NCBI GenBank assembly: GCA_023548195.1
Contig: JAJHZJ010000531.1
Span: 6,187,900 to 6,251,899 of the forward strand
Direction of reading: 5' to 3'
Source: Bettongia penicillata ogilbyi
Lineage: Eukaryota; Chordata; Mammalia; Diprotodontia; Potoroidae
Length of the DNA: 64,000 nt
Position 1 is the stretch's first letter. The number at the start of each line of letters is the position of its first letter. Positions 1-11,625 of the stretch are shown here, piece after piece. A program made the translations under genes and the position numbers. The notes under the pieces are model-generated. The model was given only the letters and a program-made list of their open reading frames with translations. It had not been told where the DNA came from and ran no database searches.

Positions 1-223
1 GAAACTCACTACAATTTGTAATATTTTATCTTTGGAGAAGTGTGTTCCAAGTTATACAAACTAACTTAAGCAAACTTTTCAAATATAATCCTTTCATAAG
101 TTAGAGGCTGCTTGTACTTCAATGTAGTGCACAATGGAATTATTACTTTCTGTGATATTATTCTTCTATTAATGTATCCAATTCTCCACCCAACACATAT
201 AAGAATTAACATGCATGCCTCAC

Positions 224-417
224 CATCTCCTTAAGTGTGCTGTTTAATTCCAACATCAGCCCACTGATCTTTATATTGTACTGCTGCTCCTGTTCAGCAA
301 GATTTTGTAAGGCATTTCTTTCTAAAATCAAGTGATTAATTTTCTCACTCATGATTGATGAATTTTCCTGAATTGATGCAGATGTTTGCACAGAAGACAA
401 AACATGTCGTGCTTGAC
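224..417 (-). CDS. CEP72: CEP72 exon 9 (start of C-terminal coiled coil)
   Basis: Encodes (C)QARHVLSSVQTSASIQENSS, IMSEKINHLILERNALQNLA, EQEQQYNIKISGLMLELNST and LKEM. It matches human AQARHILSSVEEFTAAQDSSAM and LAEQQQQHAREMSEVTAELHHTHKEL. Heptad-like spacing of Leu/Ile/Met with Glu/Gln/Lys indicates the C-terminal coiled coil through which CEP72 is thought to interact. Acceptor TCTCAG (AG at 419-418) and donor GTGAGG at 223-218. It is 194 bp: two bases complete the split codon, then 64 codons. The rest of the gene (in human, roughly three more exons) lies outside the window. Confidence 0.96.
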
Positions 418-954
418 CTGAGATTAAAAAGCAAGTATTAATATCACCGAAGAAAAAAATATCATAAACATATTTTAAATATTTCAAAGTACTTTCTTTA
501 CAATTCTACTACAAATGAAATATGGCATAGAGAATTCTAAATTTTATATAATATCAGTTATATAATATCAGTTTATAATATCAGTTATAATATCAGTTAT
601 ATATTTTTGTATATATAAACATACATAATATCAGTTACAACAGTGTGTGATAACATTGATATGGTTATTCTATCAATGCAGAATGCAATCTATCCACATC
701 TGCTATAAACATTTTATGAGTACCAATACAGTACTCTGGATATCCATCTGTTATTCCTCACTCTCATTTCACAACAAACTCACCTCCTATTCCAGTTATA
801 TGTCTTTAATAATGTCTTTCATGCTCCTTCTCTGAAAATCATAATTGCCAATATATTTCGACTACCATGGACCTCTACTACCCCATGTGTCAATAAAGAT
901 CTTTTGAGATTGTGGCCTTTCCTGACTGACAGCTATACTGCATCACTATTATTA
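418..954. other. Intron 8 stretch without recognised gene
   Basis: AT-rich intron next to exon 9. The only structure is a short tandem array of a TATAATATCAGTTA-like unit at about 545-640 (listed separately). Confidence 0.5.
545..640. repeat. AT-rich minisatellite, unit about 12-16 bp
   Basis: The string ATATCAGTTA recurs four to five times between TATAA spacers (TATAATATCAGTTAT...), with a last degenerate copy near 628-638. Units differ mainly in the length of the TATA spacer. Confidence 0.75.
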
Positions 955-1097
955 TCTTTTAAACTTTTCAGAGGCAATCAGGGTTAAGTGAATTGCCCAG
1001 GGTCCAATAGCTAGTCAGTGTCTGAAGTCACATTTCAACTCAGGTCCTCCTGACTCTAGGGCCAGTGCTCTATTCACTGTACCATCTAGCTGCTCCT
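955..1097 (-). repeat. tRNA-headed SINE (MAR1/MIR-like), antisense
   Basis: Reads GGTTAAGTGAATTGCCCAGG, a CACATTT...AACTCAGGTC stretch, then CTGACTCTAGGGCCAGTGCT up to a CTAGCTGCTCCTG end. This is the reverse complement of a tRNA-derived SINE head with A/B-box region and core. Only the head and core remain. Confidence 0.8.
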
Positions 1098-1789
1098 GAA
1101 TCACTAGTATTTAAAAGAAGAGGTTTTATGTTGGGAAGAAGTTTGGGATAATTGAAAGCACTATATAATATTCAATCGTTCTCTTCTTTCTATTTAACTG
1201 AACCCTGAATAACTCTATAATTGCAGAACTATTTCAAGATACATGTTCTGGTAAACTATTTTGATGAACTACCCATCCAAATTTATGCCATATTCTGAGC
1301 AACATGAAGTTCTTATTCACTTCATTTTTCATTTGTGTATTAACGGATACCTATTCAGTAAGTAAAGGCTTCAAAATGAGGAGAGCTCAGGATAATCTGG
1401 GACTTGTAATAATCAGCACAAAGGCTTTTGCACATAGTAGCATCCAGAGTTGCTCACAAACTCCAATCCATCCTCCACACAACTGCCACTGATCTTCCCA
1501 AGTACAAGTCTTACCCTCTTATTACCCTTCTTAATAAACTCCAATTTATTAAGGTATCCATAATATCAAATATAATCTGGGTTCAAATATTGAGTCCTAC
1601 TACCTCTGATTTTTTTTCTAGTATTAGTGCTACAGATATTATTTTTAGAATTACATAAAGTAACTGCTGACCACAGACATTCTTGTTTATTTGGATCTTA
1701 TTGTACAGACCTCTAATCTTGAACATGGAACTCTGGGTTTTGATAGATACATCTTACCATATTCCTAGGCTATGAACATTTGTAGTGTT
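1098..1789. other. Intron 8 stretch, nothing recognised
   Basis: AT-rich DNA with only short chance ORFs. No repeat family, splice pair or conserved exon could be assigned. Confidence 0.4.
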
Positions 1790-4420
1790 TTTCTTTTTAA
1801 CAGAAACAGATATTGTTTCATCAAAAGCTTTTTCAGCATCAATAAAATTGGATGGTTTTATCATTTTATTATTAACATGGACTATAAACACTTGAAAGAC
1901 AAGTTAACTGAATTGTATGGAAACACAGAAGGTAAATTTATGATAGTGTGGTACCTCAATATAACACTTTCAGAACTAAAAAAAAATCAATTTTGTAGCC
2001 CTCATGGCAAAGACTTTATTTTCTGCAAGGCTGTGCTTGGACTAGTTATGGTGTTATTCTCTTTTTCTGAGTTTATCATTTGAGTTTCTCTCAGTTCATA
2101 CTACTTCTTCTATACGGTCAGTTTTTGTAAAGGGTTGAGATATATGTAAAATCATTTCTATTCTCGTTAAGTAATTACCAGAGGTTTTTCATCTCCAACT
2201 TTTCTTAAGTTCTATTCAGGTCTTTAACTTTGTTTTTCTTCTGGTTGTTATTGTAATAGTTGCTAGATTTTCTTGGTCAGAAAGGATTACCTGGTGCATA
2301 AACATTTAGCATTTGTATTAATTTGATATTTAAGGGGTCTTTAAGTATAATGTAGTATCCCAGCTTATCTCTTATTATCATGTCTCTTGTTACTGTTACT
2401 CTCTTTTGAAATCAAGATTCTTAGTCTGTTTTGAGTTGACCTGAAGCACAACAGATTTTGTTCCAGACTGCACATCACTCTTTATGTTTCAAGAGCGTTT
2501 CTCACAAGTAGCATATTGTCAGATTCTTCTATTATCTGCTGCCATTCTTTTCCATTTAATGGGTCATGAAATAATCAGACTGATTCTTTTTTAAATTGAT
2601 CTTATTTGCAATTAATTGATTTTGTCCTGTTACTGCCAAAGTCATAGTTCTTTGTCTCTTAATTTAGTTCAGAAATTCAACTGGTCTTTAATGAGTTAAA
2701 TTTAGAAATCCAGTTCTGCTGATCAGTTTTATTCTTGTCTCTAGGAAATCTGTTAACCCTGAAGAATGCTGATGGATACCAGGGAGTCTGTATAGTATTT
2801 TTACACCACCAAGCTATCCTTCAAGGATGGATGGTTTGTTACCCAAAGAAGTCTGGTCCATGATCTCTAACCTTGCAGGTAGATTCAAACAGTGAACATT
2901 TCCTTAGTCAAGGGAAGAAGGGGGGTGTTGCTAGTCCCTCATGCCTAATTTCCAACCAATCATACTGTTTCCCATGTCTCAGCTCCATAATCCATCACAC
3001 TGACTTCATCATATTAATCTCTTTTAACCAATCATAACTTGTTCCTCGCCTAAGAAGTCCTTTCCTTGTTCTACACTCCCCAAAACTATAAAAGAGAATT
3101 GTCCTGCTCATTAGTGTTAGCTTTGCTGAGGAAGCTCAGATCCTACTTTGTTGGTAAATTCATGCTTTATTAATAACTTCATCATACTCAGAACTCTGTG
3201 CCTCAGTCTACCTTATTTTAGCTGTTGATTTATTTCATTAATGTTCATAGTTATGATTATCAATCTGTCCACCTGTACTTTCCTCTTTCTTTGTGTCCCT
3301 TTCCAAAGAAGTAGCACAAGTGTGCTTAATACTCATGATCTTTGAATAGATGTTTGCATTCCATTGTCCCTCCACTCTCTCTCCCACAGTTATTTTTTCT
3401 TTTAAATACTCCTTAACTGGTCTAACTTCCCACACTGGTGGTGTGGCTACTATCTATGTTACCTATCCATGTTACCATTCACTTAAACTTCTCTTCTTTG
3501 TACCTACTTATTTCTTTTTTGATTTGAATATATTTCCGTATCAATCTCTGTGTATGTATTTTTTCCAACCTTCCATTTCTGTTCAGACGAAAGTAAGGTT
3601 AATGAGATGCCAGTTCTCTTGACCCCTTCTTCCATGCTTGTATACATACACCTCATCTCATGCACCCCTGTTATACAAGATTGTAAGTTCCCTCCTATTC
3701 CTCCCTATTTTTTTTTCCTTCTCTAACCACCAAAGCAAAACAAAAACACTCCCAGGCATTTTGCCTCTCTTGTCTAACTTTCCTATGTAACCTGAAGAGT
3801 TCTGGGAACATTTGCTTCTTTTCCGATTCTCAGAATGTAAATAATTTATTACTGTATCGTCTGTTCAAATTGATAAAAAGCATTTATCTTTCCATGTTCC
3901 TCATGACTCTTAGGTTCACAGTTCAAAGTATCTACTTTGACCTTTTCATCAGGAATTTTTGGAAATCCTCTATTTCATTAAAAGTGCACTTTTTCTCCTG
4001 TAGGATTATATTAAGATTTGTCAAATAGGTTATTCTTGGTTGTAATGCTTTTTCTTTTGCCTTTTGAAACTATGTTATAAGCTCTCCTCGAAAGTGAGAG
4101 CTGCCAAGTCTTTTGTAATCCTGACTTTAACTTCTTTGTACTTTAATTGCGCCTCCCTCCCCCACCACCCCACAGCTGCTAGCAGTATTTTTTCTTTTGA
4201 CTTATAAACTTGGATTTTAGCTATGACATTTCTGGGGATTTTCATTTTGAAAGTTAAGCAGTGAAATCTTTCTATCTCTATACCGCCTTCTGGTTCTAAA
4301 AGACCTGGGTACTAGTTGTTTATTATTTCTTGATATAAAGTATTCAGGCTTTTTTGTTTTTGTGACTTTCAGGCAGTCTGATAATTCTTATATAATTTCT
4401 CCTTAACCTGTTTTATGGTT
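1790..4420 (-). mobile_element. Old L1 copy, antisense, interrupted by an LTR
   Basis: Near 1800-1850 the minus strand reads (I)DAEKAFDE, the L1 reverse-transcriptase motif. Bases 2280-2600 correspond to the endonuclease part of L1 ORF2, where the antisense ends with a TTTAATGGGTC-type stretch. After the LTR, TTCATTAATGTTCATAGTTA near 3235-3260 continues as the ORF2 start. The rest up to about 4420 is in the position of ORF1 and the inter-ORF region, but is too decayed to translate. Boundaries are approximate. Confidence 0.5.
2750..3230 (+). mobile_element. Probable solo LTR of an endogenous retrovirus, inside the old L1
   Basis: The segment separates two parts of the antisense L1. It has promoter-like features in LTR order: CCAAT motifs (about 2955 and 3018), a TATAAAAG box at 3087-3094, then a CT-rich stretch and a CTTTATTAATAAC region that may serve as poly-A signal. 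The left end probably starts TGTTAACC near 2752. No internal retroviral genes flank it. The exact ends and target duplication were not resolved. Confidence 0.55.
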
Positions 4421-4424
4421 CAGT

Positions 4425-4535
4425 TGTATATGTATGTATGCATGTATTCATATGTACATACACATATACATATTTATAGATGTGTCTGTATATATATATA
4501 TATACACACACACATACATATATACATATACATAT
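4425..4535. repeat. TG/TA/CA-rich microsatellite
   Basis: Alternating purine-pyrimidine runs: TATATGTATGTATGCATG, then TATATATATATACACACACAC and ACATATACATATAC. Short ORFs over it are not coding. Confidence 0.85.
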
Positions 4536-4539
4536 AATC

Positions 4540-6270
4540 TTCCCCTAATTACATTTCTGAGTTCCAAATTCTATCTTTCCCTTCCTCCTCCCCCTCCCTG
4601 AGATGGTAAGCAATAACAATATAGGTTATACACGTGCAATCATGCAAAACATTTCCATATTAGTCATTTTGTATAAGAAGAATCAAACAAAAGAAAAAGA
4701 ATTAAAGTGAAAAGTAGCATGCTTCAATTCAAACAATATTAGTTCTTTCTCTGGAGTGAACAGTATGCTTCATCATTAGTCCTTTGGATCATTGGGTGGC
4801 TAAGAACAGCTAAGTCATTCACAATTCTTCATCGAACAATATTGCTGTTACTGTGTACAACATTCTCCTGGTTCCATTCACTTGACTTCCCATTAGTTCA
4901 TGTAAATCTTTCAAGGTTTTTCTGAAAGCATCCTGCTTGTCATTTCTTATAGCACAATTATAGTCCATCACAACCATATATACCATAGATTGTTTAGCCA
5001 TTCCTCAATTGTTGGGCATACCTGTAATTTCCAATTCTTAGCCAACACAAAAATATTTTTGTACAAATAGGTCCTTCCCCACCCTCCCAACCCCTTTTTT
5101 GATATCTTTGGGACATAGACCTAGTCATGTTAACCAATCTGATAGATGTGAGGTGGAACCTCAGAGTTGTTTTGATTTACATTTATCTAATCAATAGTGA
5201 TTTAGAGCATTTTTCATATGACTATAGATAACTTTGATTTCTTTCACCATTTATCAATTGGGGAGTATATTTTTATAACTTTGATTCAGTCCTCTATATA
5301 TTTGAGAAATGAGGCCTTCATCAGAGACACTTGTTGCAAAAATTCCCCCCAGTATTGTTTTTCTTATAATATAACCTAATACAAGCTTTTCTTATAATAT
5401 AAATATAATCTTTTCTTATAATTTCAGTTGCTTTGGTTTTGTTTGTGCAAAGACTTAATTTTATGTAATCAAAATTACCTATTTTACATTTTGTAATGCT
5501 CTTCACATTTTCTTTAGTCCTAAATTCTTCCCTTATCCATAAATCTTACAGATAAACTATTCTATCTTCTCCTAATCTGCTAATGTATCACTCTTAATGT
5601 GTAAATCATGTACCCATTCTGACCTTATCTTACTATATAGTGTGAGATGTTAGTTTATACTCAGTTTCTGCCATACTGTTTCCCAGTTTTCCCAACAGTT
5701 TTAGTCAAATAAAGAGTTTTTATTCCAAAAGCCTGGATCTTTGGATTTATCATGTACTAGATTACTATGGCCATTTACTATAATGTAATTTGTACCTAAT
5801 CTGTTCCTCTGATCTGCCACTCTATTTCTTAGCCAGGACCAGATTGTTTTGATAATTGCCACTTTATAATACAATTTGAGATTTGGTATGGCTAATCCAC
5901 CTACCTCCACTTTTTTTTCACTGATTCCCTTGATATCCATGATCTTTTGTTCTTTCAGATAAATTTTATTATTTTTTTCTAGCTCTATAAAATATTTTTG
6001 TTAGTTTGATTGTGGCACTGAACAGATTAGGTAGAACTATCATTTTTATTATATTGGCTCTGTCTACGCATGAGCAATTAGTATTTTCTCATTTGTTTAG
6101 ATATGACTTTATTTGAGTCAACAGTATTTTGGAGTCATGTTCAAACAGTTCCTGAGTTTGCCTTGGCAGGTAGACTCCCAAGTATTTTATATGATCTAGA
6201 GTTATTTTAAATGGAATATGTCTTTCTATCTCTTGCTGTTGGACTTTGTTGGTAATATACAGAACCTTAC
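4540..6270 (-). mobile_element. L1 3' half, antisense, moderately decayed
   Basis: Minus-strand pieces match the L1 ORF2 C-terminal half: MVVMDYNCAIRNDKQDAF near 4980, KCKIGNFDYIKLSLCTNKTK near 5480, and SEKKVEVGGLAIPNLKLYYK with AAIIKT-like and WLRNR residues near 5920-5810. A 3' UTR-like stretch occupies 4540-4815. It ends toward 6260 at a sequence equivalent to the RT region (TTGGACTTTGTTGGTAATAT), so it is 5' truncated. Frameshifts and stops are numerous. Confidence 0.75.
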
Positions 6271-6538
6271 AATATTATGTAAATGTTAACTATTATTATT
6301 CTTACTTTTGCTATTAATTTTCCTTTCCAAAGTTCTTCACTGTCATTTCCTTTTACTTTACATTTTGTATATTGATAGATTTTTCCAAGTGTTTTCATAA
6401 TCTTTTTGTTGAAGACTGTATTTTCTACAAAGCTTTACTTAGACTTGTCGAGCTACTCTCTTTTTCTGGGTTTTTCTTTGGGCTTCTCTCAGTTCATACT
6501 ATTTCATCATTATGTCTGACTTTTTCTTCTGTTTACTT

Positions 6539-6663
6539 AAATCTCTTGCTTCAATTTTTTTTTCCGTTTATATTATTTTATTTTATTTTATTTTTTTAAC
6601 GTTTTACAATCATTTCCTTAAAGTTAAGATTTTATCCCCCCCACCCTTCCCCCAATACCCCCC
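6539..6663 (-). repeat. Extra copy of an L1 3' tail with its target site
   Basis: AAATCTCTTGCTTCAATTTT followed by an A-rich L1 tail (antisense) and TTTTACAATCATTTCCTTAA is present here and again, nearly identical, at 6664-6790. Both start with the same target-like 20-mer, which recurs at the far end of the next L1 (9295-9312). Confidence 0.85.
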
Positions 6664-9294
6664 AAATCTCTTGCTTCAATTTTTTTTCCGTTTATATTTT
6701 TTTATTATTTATTTTATTTTATTTTTTTAATGTTTTACAATCATTTCCTTAAAGTTAAGATTTTATCCCCCCCACCCTTCCCCCAATACCCCCCTCCCTC
6801 CCCATGACAGCATACAATTCTGTTTAGGTTCTACATATACTTTCCTATTGAGCATATTTTCACTATATTCATGCTACGTAGTCGAACTAAAATAAATGGA
6901 AGAAATCATATAACAAATCAACACATAATACACTGAAACCCACCCACACACAAACATGATCTGCTACATTCTGCAAATGACTTCCACATTTCTTTCTCTG
7001 AGTGTGGAAGGCATTTTGCCTTAGAAGACCGACATTAGGATTTTTTTTTTCTCAGTAAGTTCTTGTGTTACTACAAAGTTCCAAGTCTACCAGAAAAAAC
7101 TCTCGCACACTGTGGTCGTTGCTGTGCACAAAGTTCTCCTGGTTCTGCTCCTTTCGCTCAGCATCAGATCATATAAGTCCTTCCAGGCCTCCCTGAAGTC
7201 TTCTTGTTCATCATTTCTTATGGCACAATAGTACTCCATTACATTCATATACCATAATTTATTCAGCCATTCCCCAATTGATGGGCATCCCCTTGACTTC
7301 CAGTTTTTGGCTACCACAAAGAGTGCTGCTATAAATATTTTTGTACACGTGGGACCCTTTCCCGTTTTTATAATCTCTTGGGGATACAGTCCTAGTAGCG
7401 ATATTTCTGGGTCAAAGGGTATGCACATTTTTGTAGCCCTTTGGGCATAGTTCCAAACCGTTCTCCAGAAGGGTTGGATGTTCTCACAGCTCCACCAACA
7501 ATGAATTAGTGTTCCAACTCTCCCACATCCTCTCCAGCATTTGTCATTTTCCTGTTCTGTCATGTTTGCCAATCTTATAGGTGTGATGTGGTACCTCAGA
7601 GTTGTTTTGATTTGCATCTCTCTAATCAATAGTGATTTAGAGCACTTTTTCATATGATTACAGATATCTTTGATTTCTTCCCCTGAAAATTGCTTGTTCA
7701 TATCCTTTGACCATTTATCAATTGGGGAATGACTTGGATGGTTATATATTTGAGTCAGTTCTCTATATATTCTAGAAATAAGGCCTTTATCCCCGAGCTT
7801 AGCTGTAAAAATTTTTTCCCAGTTTACTACATCCCTCCGAATTTTGGTTGCATTGGGTTTGGTTGTGCAAAAACTTTTCAGTTTAAAGTAATCAAAATTA
7901 TCCATCTTGCATTTCATAATGCTTTCTATCGTTTCCTTAGAAAAAAATTCTTCCCCTCTCCATAAATCTGATAAATACACTATACCTTGCTTCTCCAGTT
8001 TATTCATGGTATCAATCTTTATACCTAAATCATGTACCCATTTGGACTTTATTCTTGTGTACGGTGTCATGGGTCTATGCCTAATTTCTGCCACACAGTT
8101 AACCAGTTTTCCCAGCAATTTTTGTCGAACAATGAGTTCTTATCCCAGAAGCTGGGATCTTTGGGTTTATCAAACAGGAGGTTGCTATATTCCTTGCCTA
8201 CTGTGTCTTGAGTGCCAAGCATATTCCATTTGTCTACCCCTCTGTTTCTTAGCCAATACCAAGTGGTTTTGATAATTGCTGCTTTATAATACAATTTGAG
8301 GTCTGGTAGCGCTAGGCCACCTTCCCAAGCATTTCTTTTCATTAGTCCCTTTGATATTCTGGACCTTTTGTTTTTCCAAATGAATTTTGATATTATTTTA
8401 TCCATCTCTAGAAAATAATTATCTGATAGTTTAATTGGTATGGCACTAAATAAGTAGATTAATTTAGGTAGAATTGTCATTTTTATTATATTAGCTCGGC
8501 CTACCCATGAACAACTGATGTTTTTCCACTTACTTAAATCTGACTTTATTTGTGCAAAAAGTGTCTTGTAATTGTGTTCATATAATCCCTGGGTTTGTTT
8601 TGGCAGGTAAACTCCTAAGTATTTTATAGTGTCTACTCTAGCTTTAAATGGGATTTCTCTTTCTATCTCTTGCTGTTGGACTTTGTTGCTAATATATAGG
8701 AATGCAGAAGATTTGTGTGGGTTTATTTTGTAACCTGCAACTTTGCCAAAGTTGTTTATTATTTCAAGTAGTTTTTTACTTGAATCTCTGGGATTCTCTA
8801 AATATATCATCATATCATCTGCAAAGAGTGATAACTTAGTTTCTTCTTTGGCTATTTTTATTCCTTCAATTTCTTTATCTTGTCTAATTGCTACCGCTAA
8901 CATTTCTAGTACCATATTGAATAATAATGGTGATAATGGGCATCCTTGTTTCACCCCTGACCTTATTGGAAATGCCTCTAGCTTATCTCCATTGCATATA
9001 ATGCTTGCTGAAGGTTTTAGGTAGATACTGCTAATTATTTTATGGAAAGTTCCCTTTATTCCTATGTTCTCCAGTGTTTTTAATAGGAATGGGTGTTGTA
9101 TTTTGTCAAAGGCTTTTTCTGCATCGACTGAGATAATCATGTGGTTTTTGTTGGTTTTGTTGTTGATATGATTGATAATGCTAATAGTTTTCCTAATATT
9201 GAACCAGCCCTGCATTCCTGGTATGAAACCAACCTGATCATAATGTATTATTCTCTTGATAAGATGCTGTATTCATTTTGCTAAAATCTTGTTG
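6664..9294 (-). mobile_element. Young-looking 5'-truncated L1, antisense
   Basis: About 2.6 kb of L1 3' end: A-rich tail with AATAAA-type units (near 6690-6730), C-rich 3' UTR stretch, ORF2 RT and C-terminal domain. It ends at about 9294 within the RT region. The matching direct repeat AAATCT(CT)TGCTTCAATTTT lies at 9295-9312 and at 6664-6683 (and again at 6539-6558), supporting target-primed insertion. Confidence 0.9.
7087..9294 (-). pseudogene. L1 ORF2 fragment (reverse transcriptase), one frameshift
   Basis: The 9215-8067 frame contains [32 protein letters not shown] and the catalytic [15 protein letters not shown]. At about 8070, after [12 protein letters not shown], the frame shifts and continues through [32 protein letters not shown], a Cys-rich stretch ([19 protein letters not shown]) and the end at 7087. 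The two pieces overlap only by the shift, so a single small indel breaks an otherwise open, roughly 700-codon frame. There is no endonuclease domain because of 5' truncation, so the copy cannot be autonomous. Confidence 0.93.
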
Positions 9295-9312
9295 AAATCT
9301 TGCTTCAATTTT

Positions 9313-9875
9313 CGGATTGAGGTTTTGTACTTGGGGTCATATTCTGCTGCCTTCCATACTCTTGAATGGTGAGGGTAGGTCCTGCTTGGTCCTGGAAGTG
9401 GTAGCTAAGATTAGGCCCCACTTTTTGCAGAAATATCTGGACTATAGATAGGCATTCTACTTACTCAACTTAGGTTTTCTCATTGCTTCATTTGTCACTA
9501 GGTAATCTCTCCTTTCAGTGCTTTTAATGAGATAAAATTTATAAAGACCACCATGAAGATAATTTCAGTTTATCTAACAGCATTTATTGTAGAGGATGAA
9601 GAAACAGAAAAAAAATAACATGAAGAACTTGAAATTTACCAAAACAAGTCAACATAAGAGCAGAACTAGGAGTAATAGCTGGAAGTTGCAAAGAGGTAAA
9701 TTTTAGCTTCTAACAATTAGAACAATCAAAAAACTTACTAAAGTTTCCCTCTTTCACATCCCAACAAGTAGACAAACAGTATTCATTTGGAATCATCAAG
9801 TGAAAGGATACAATCTCCTAATCTTCCATTTTTGAAGCACCATTTGCCTAGAGCTTCTTCTGCTCATCTCACATA
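9313..9875. other. Intron 8 stretch, nothing recognised
   Basis: No exon or known repeat identified. It lies between the L1 target site and an L2 element. Confidence 0.4.
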
Positions 9876-11625
9876 ACTAAGATGCCTTGTACAACAACCT
9901 CTTCATTCTCTTTCTTCTTATGTGAAGAGGTGGGCTCCTCTTGCCAAGGCAAACCCCTCTACAAACCAGTGACCACATTCCGTCCCATCTTCTCCAGCAG
10001 ATTGTCCCCTCTATTATCCCTACTCCCATTTATCTTCAGTCTCTTCCTGTCTGCTGTCTGCTTCCCAACTTCCTCAAAATATGTCTTTGTCTTCCCCATC
10101 CTCAAAACACTATCAGATGATCTATCCATTGCCTCTCCATATGTCTCCTCCTTTTTGTGCCCTAGAAAGTCAATTACAATCGGTATCTCCACTTCCTTTC
10201 ATTTTTTGCCTAACTCTCAAGATCTGGCTTCCAATCTCATGATGCAACTGAAGCTCTCTCCAAGATTACCAAAGATTTCTTAATTGCCAAATCTAATGGC
10301 TTTTCCTCAGTTCTCATTTTTCTTGACCTCTCTGCAGCTTTGGGCCTTACTGATCTTTCACTTTGATACTCTCTTCTCTCTAGGTTCCTGTTACACTACT
10401 CTATCCTGGTTTTTCTACCTACCTGAATTCCTTCAGTTTTCTTTGCTGGATCCTCCTCCGGTTCAAGGCAGCTAACAGTGTACCACTGGGCTCTGTCCCA
10501 GACTCTTTTCTCATTTTCCTTATACTATTTCACTTGCTCTCATCAGCTCCAACGGATTCATTTACCATCTCTGTGCTAATGATTTTCATATCTGCTTATC
10601 CAGCTCTGACCTCTCTCTTGGTCTCTAGTCTTGCATCTCCAACTGCCTGTTAGACATCTCAAACTAGAGGTAGTGTGGACACCTGAACCTCAATCTATCC
10701 GAAGCTGAATGTGTTATCTTTCTCTCCAAACCTCTTCTTCCTAACTTCTCTATCGCTGTCAAACCCTTGACTATGGAGCCATTCAGCCAGGTTCTCAACT
10801 GGGTGTCTGTCACTTGGACTCATCATTTTCTCTCAGCCCATCTCCAAATGTCTAATCTGTCAACTCCTATTGATTTTATCTTTGCAACATCTACTGTATC
10901 TATCCTTCTTCTCTGTTCTGACAACGACACTACCCAGAGGCAGACCCTCCTCATTCCATGTTCAAGCTAGTGCAATAGCCTACTGGTGGGTCTCCCTGTC
11001 TTATCTCTCCCCAATCTAGTCCATCAGCCTCAACTCAGTAGTCAAATTCATCTTTTTAAAGTGCAGATATGACCGAAGTTCACATGTATTCAATAAATTC
11101 CAGAGCTCTATATCATTTCCAAGATCAAATTTTTAAAAATATCCTCTTTAGCATCCAAAGCCCTTCATAACCCAGCCTTCTCCTATCTTTCCAGTGTGTT
11201 TATTACCTTCTCATTACCACATACTCAGCAATGCAGTGAGCCTGGTCTCTCTGCAATTCCTTGCCCAAGACACTCCCTTCTCTCAGCTGGAAATTTTCAC
11301 TACCTGTCCCCAATTCCTGGAATACTGTCCCTCCTGGTCTCTATCCTTTGGCTCTCCTCCTTCCTTCAAGTCCCAGATAAAATCCCCACCTTTTATAAGA
11401 AGCCCTTTCCAACTCACTCCTTAATGCTAGTGCCTTCCTTCTTTTGATTATCTCCAATTTATCCTCTATATATCTAGTTTGCACATGTTCCTCCCTCTCC
11501 TATTAGACTATGAATTCTTTGTGAGCCAGAACTATCCTTTGCCTTTCTTTGTATCCCCAGCACTTGGCACCATATCTGGCACATAGTAGGTGCTTAGCAC
11601 ATGCTTCCTGATTCAAATTATGTTG
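9876..11625 (+). mobile_element. L2 LINE, long 3' part
   Basis: C/T-rich sense strand typical of therian and monotreme L2. Recognisable RT-region blocks are TTTTTCTTGACCTCTCTGCA near 10310 and AGCATCCAAAGCCCTTCATA near 11150. The 3' end is CTTTGTATCCCCAGCACTTG, then GCACATAGTAGGTGCTTAGC near 11550-11600. The reading frame is broken many times; short ORFs over it are remnants. An extra L2/MIR-like tail piece lies at about 11745-11850. Confidence 0.88.

Noticed and set aside
9876..11450. ORFs of 63-133 codons at 9882-10283, 10284-10475, 10767-10970 and 11194-11447
   Set aside because: They are parts of a decayed L2 LINE.
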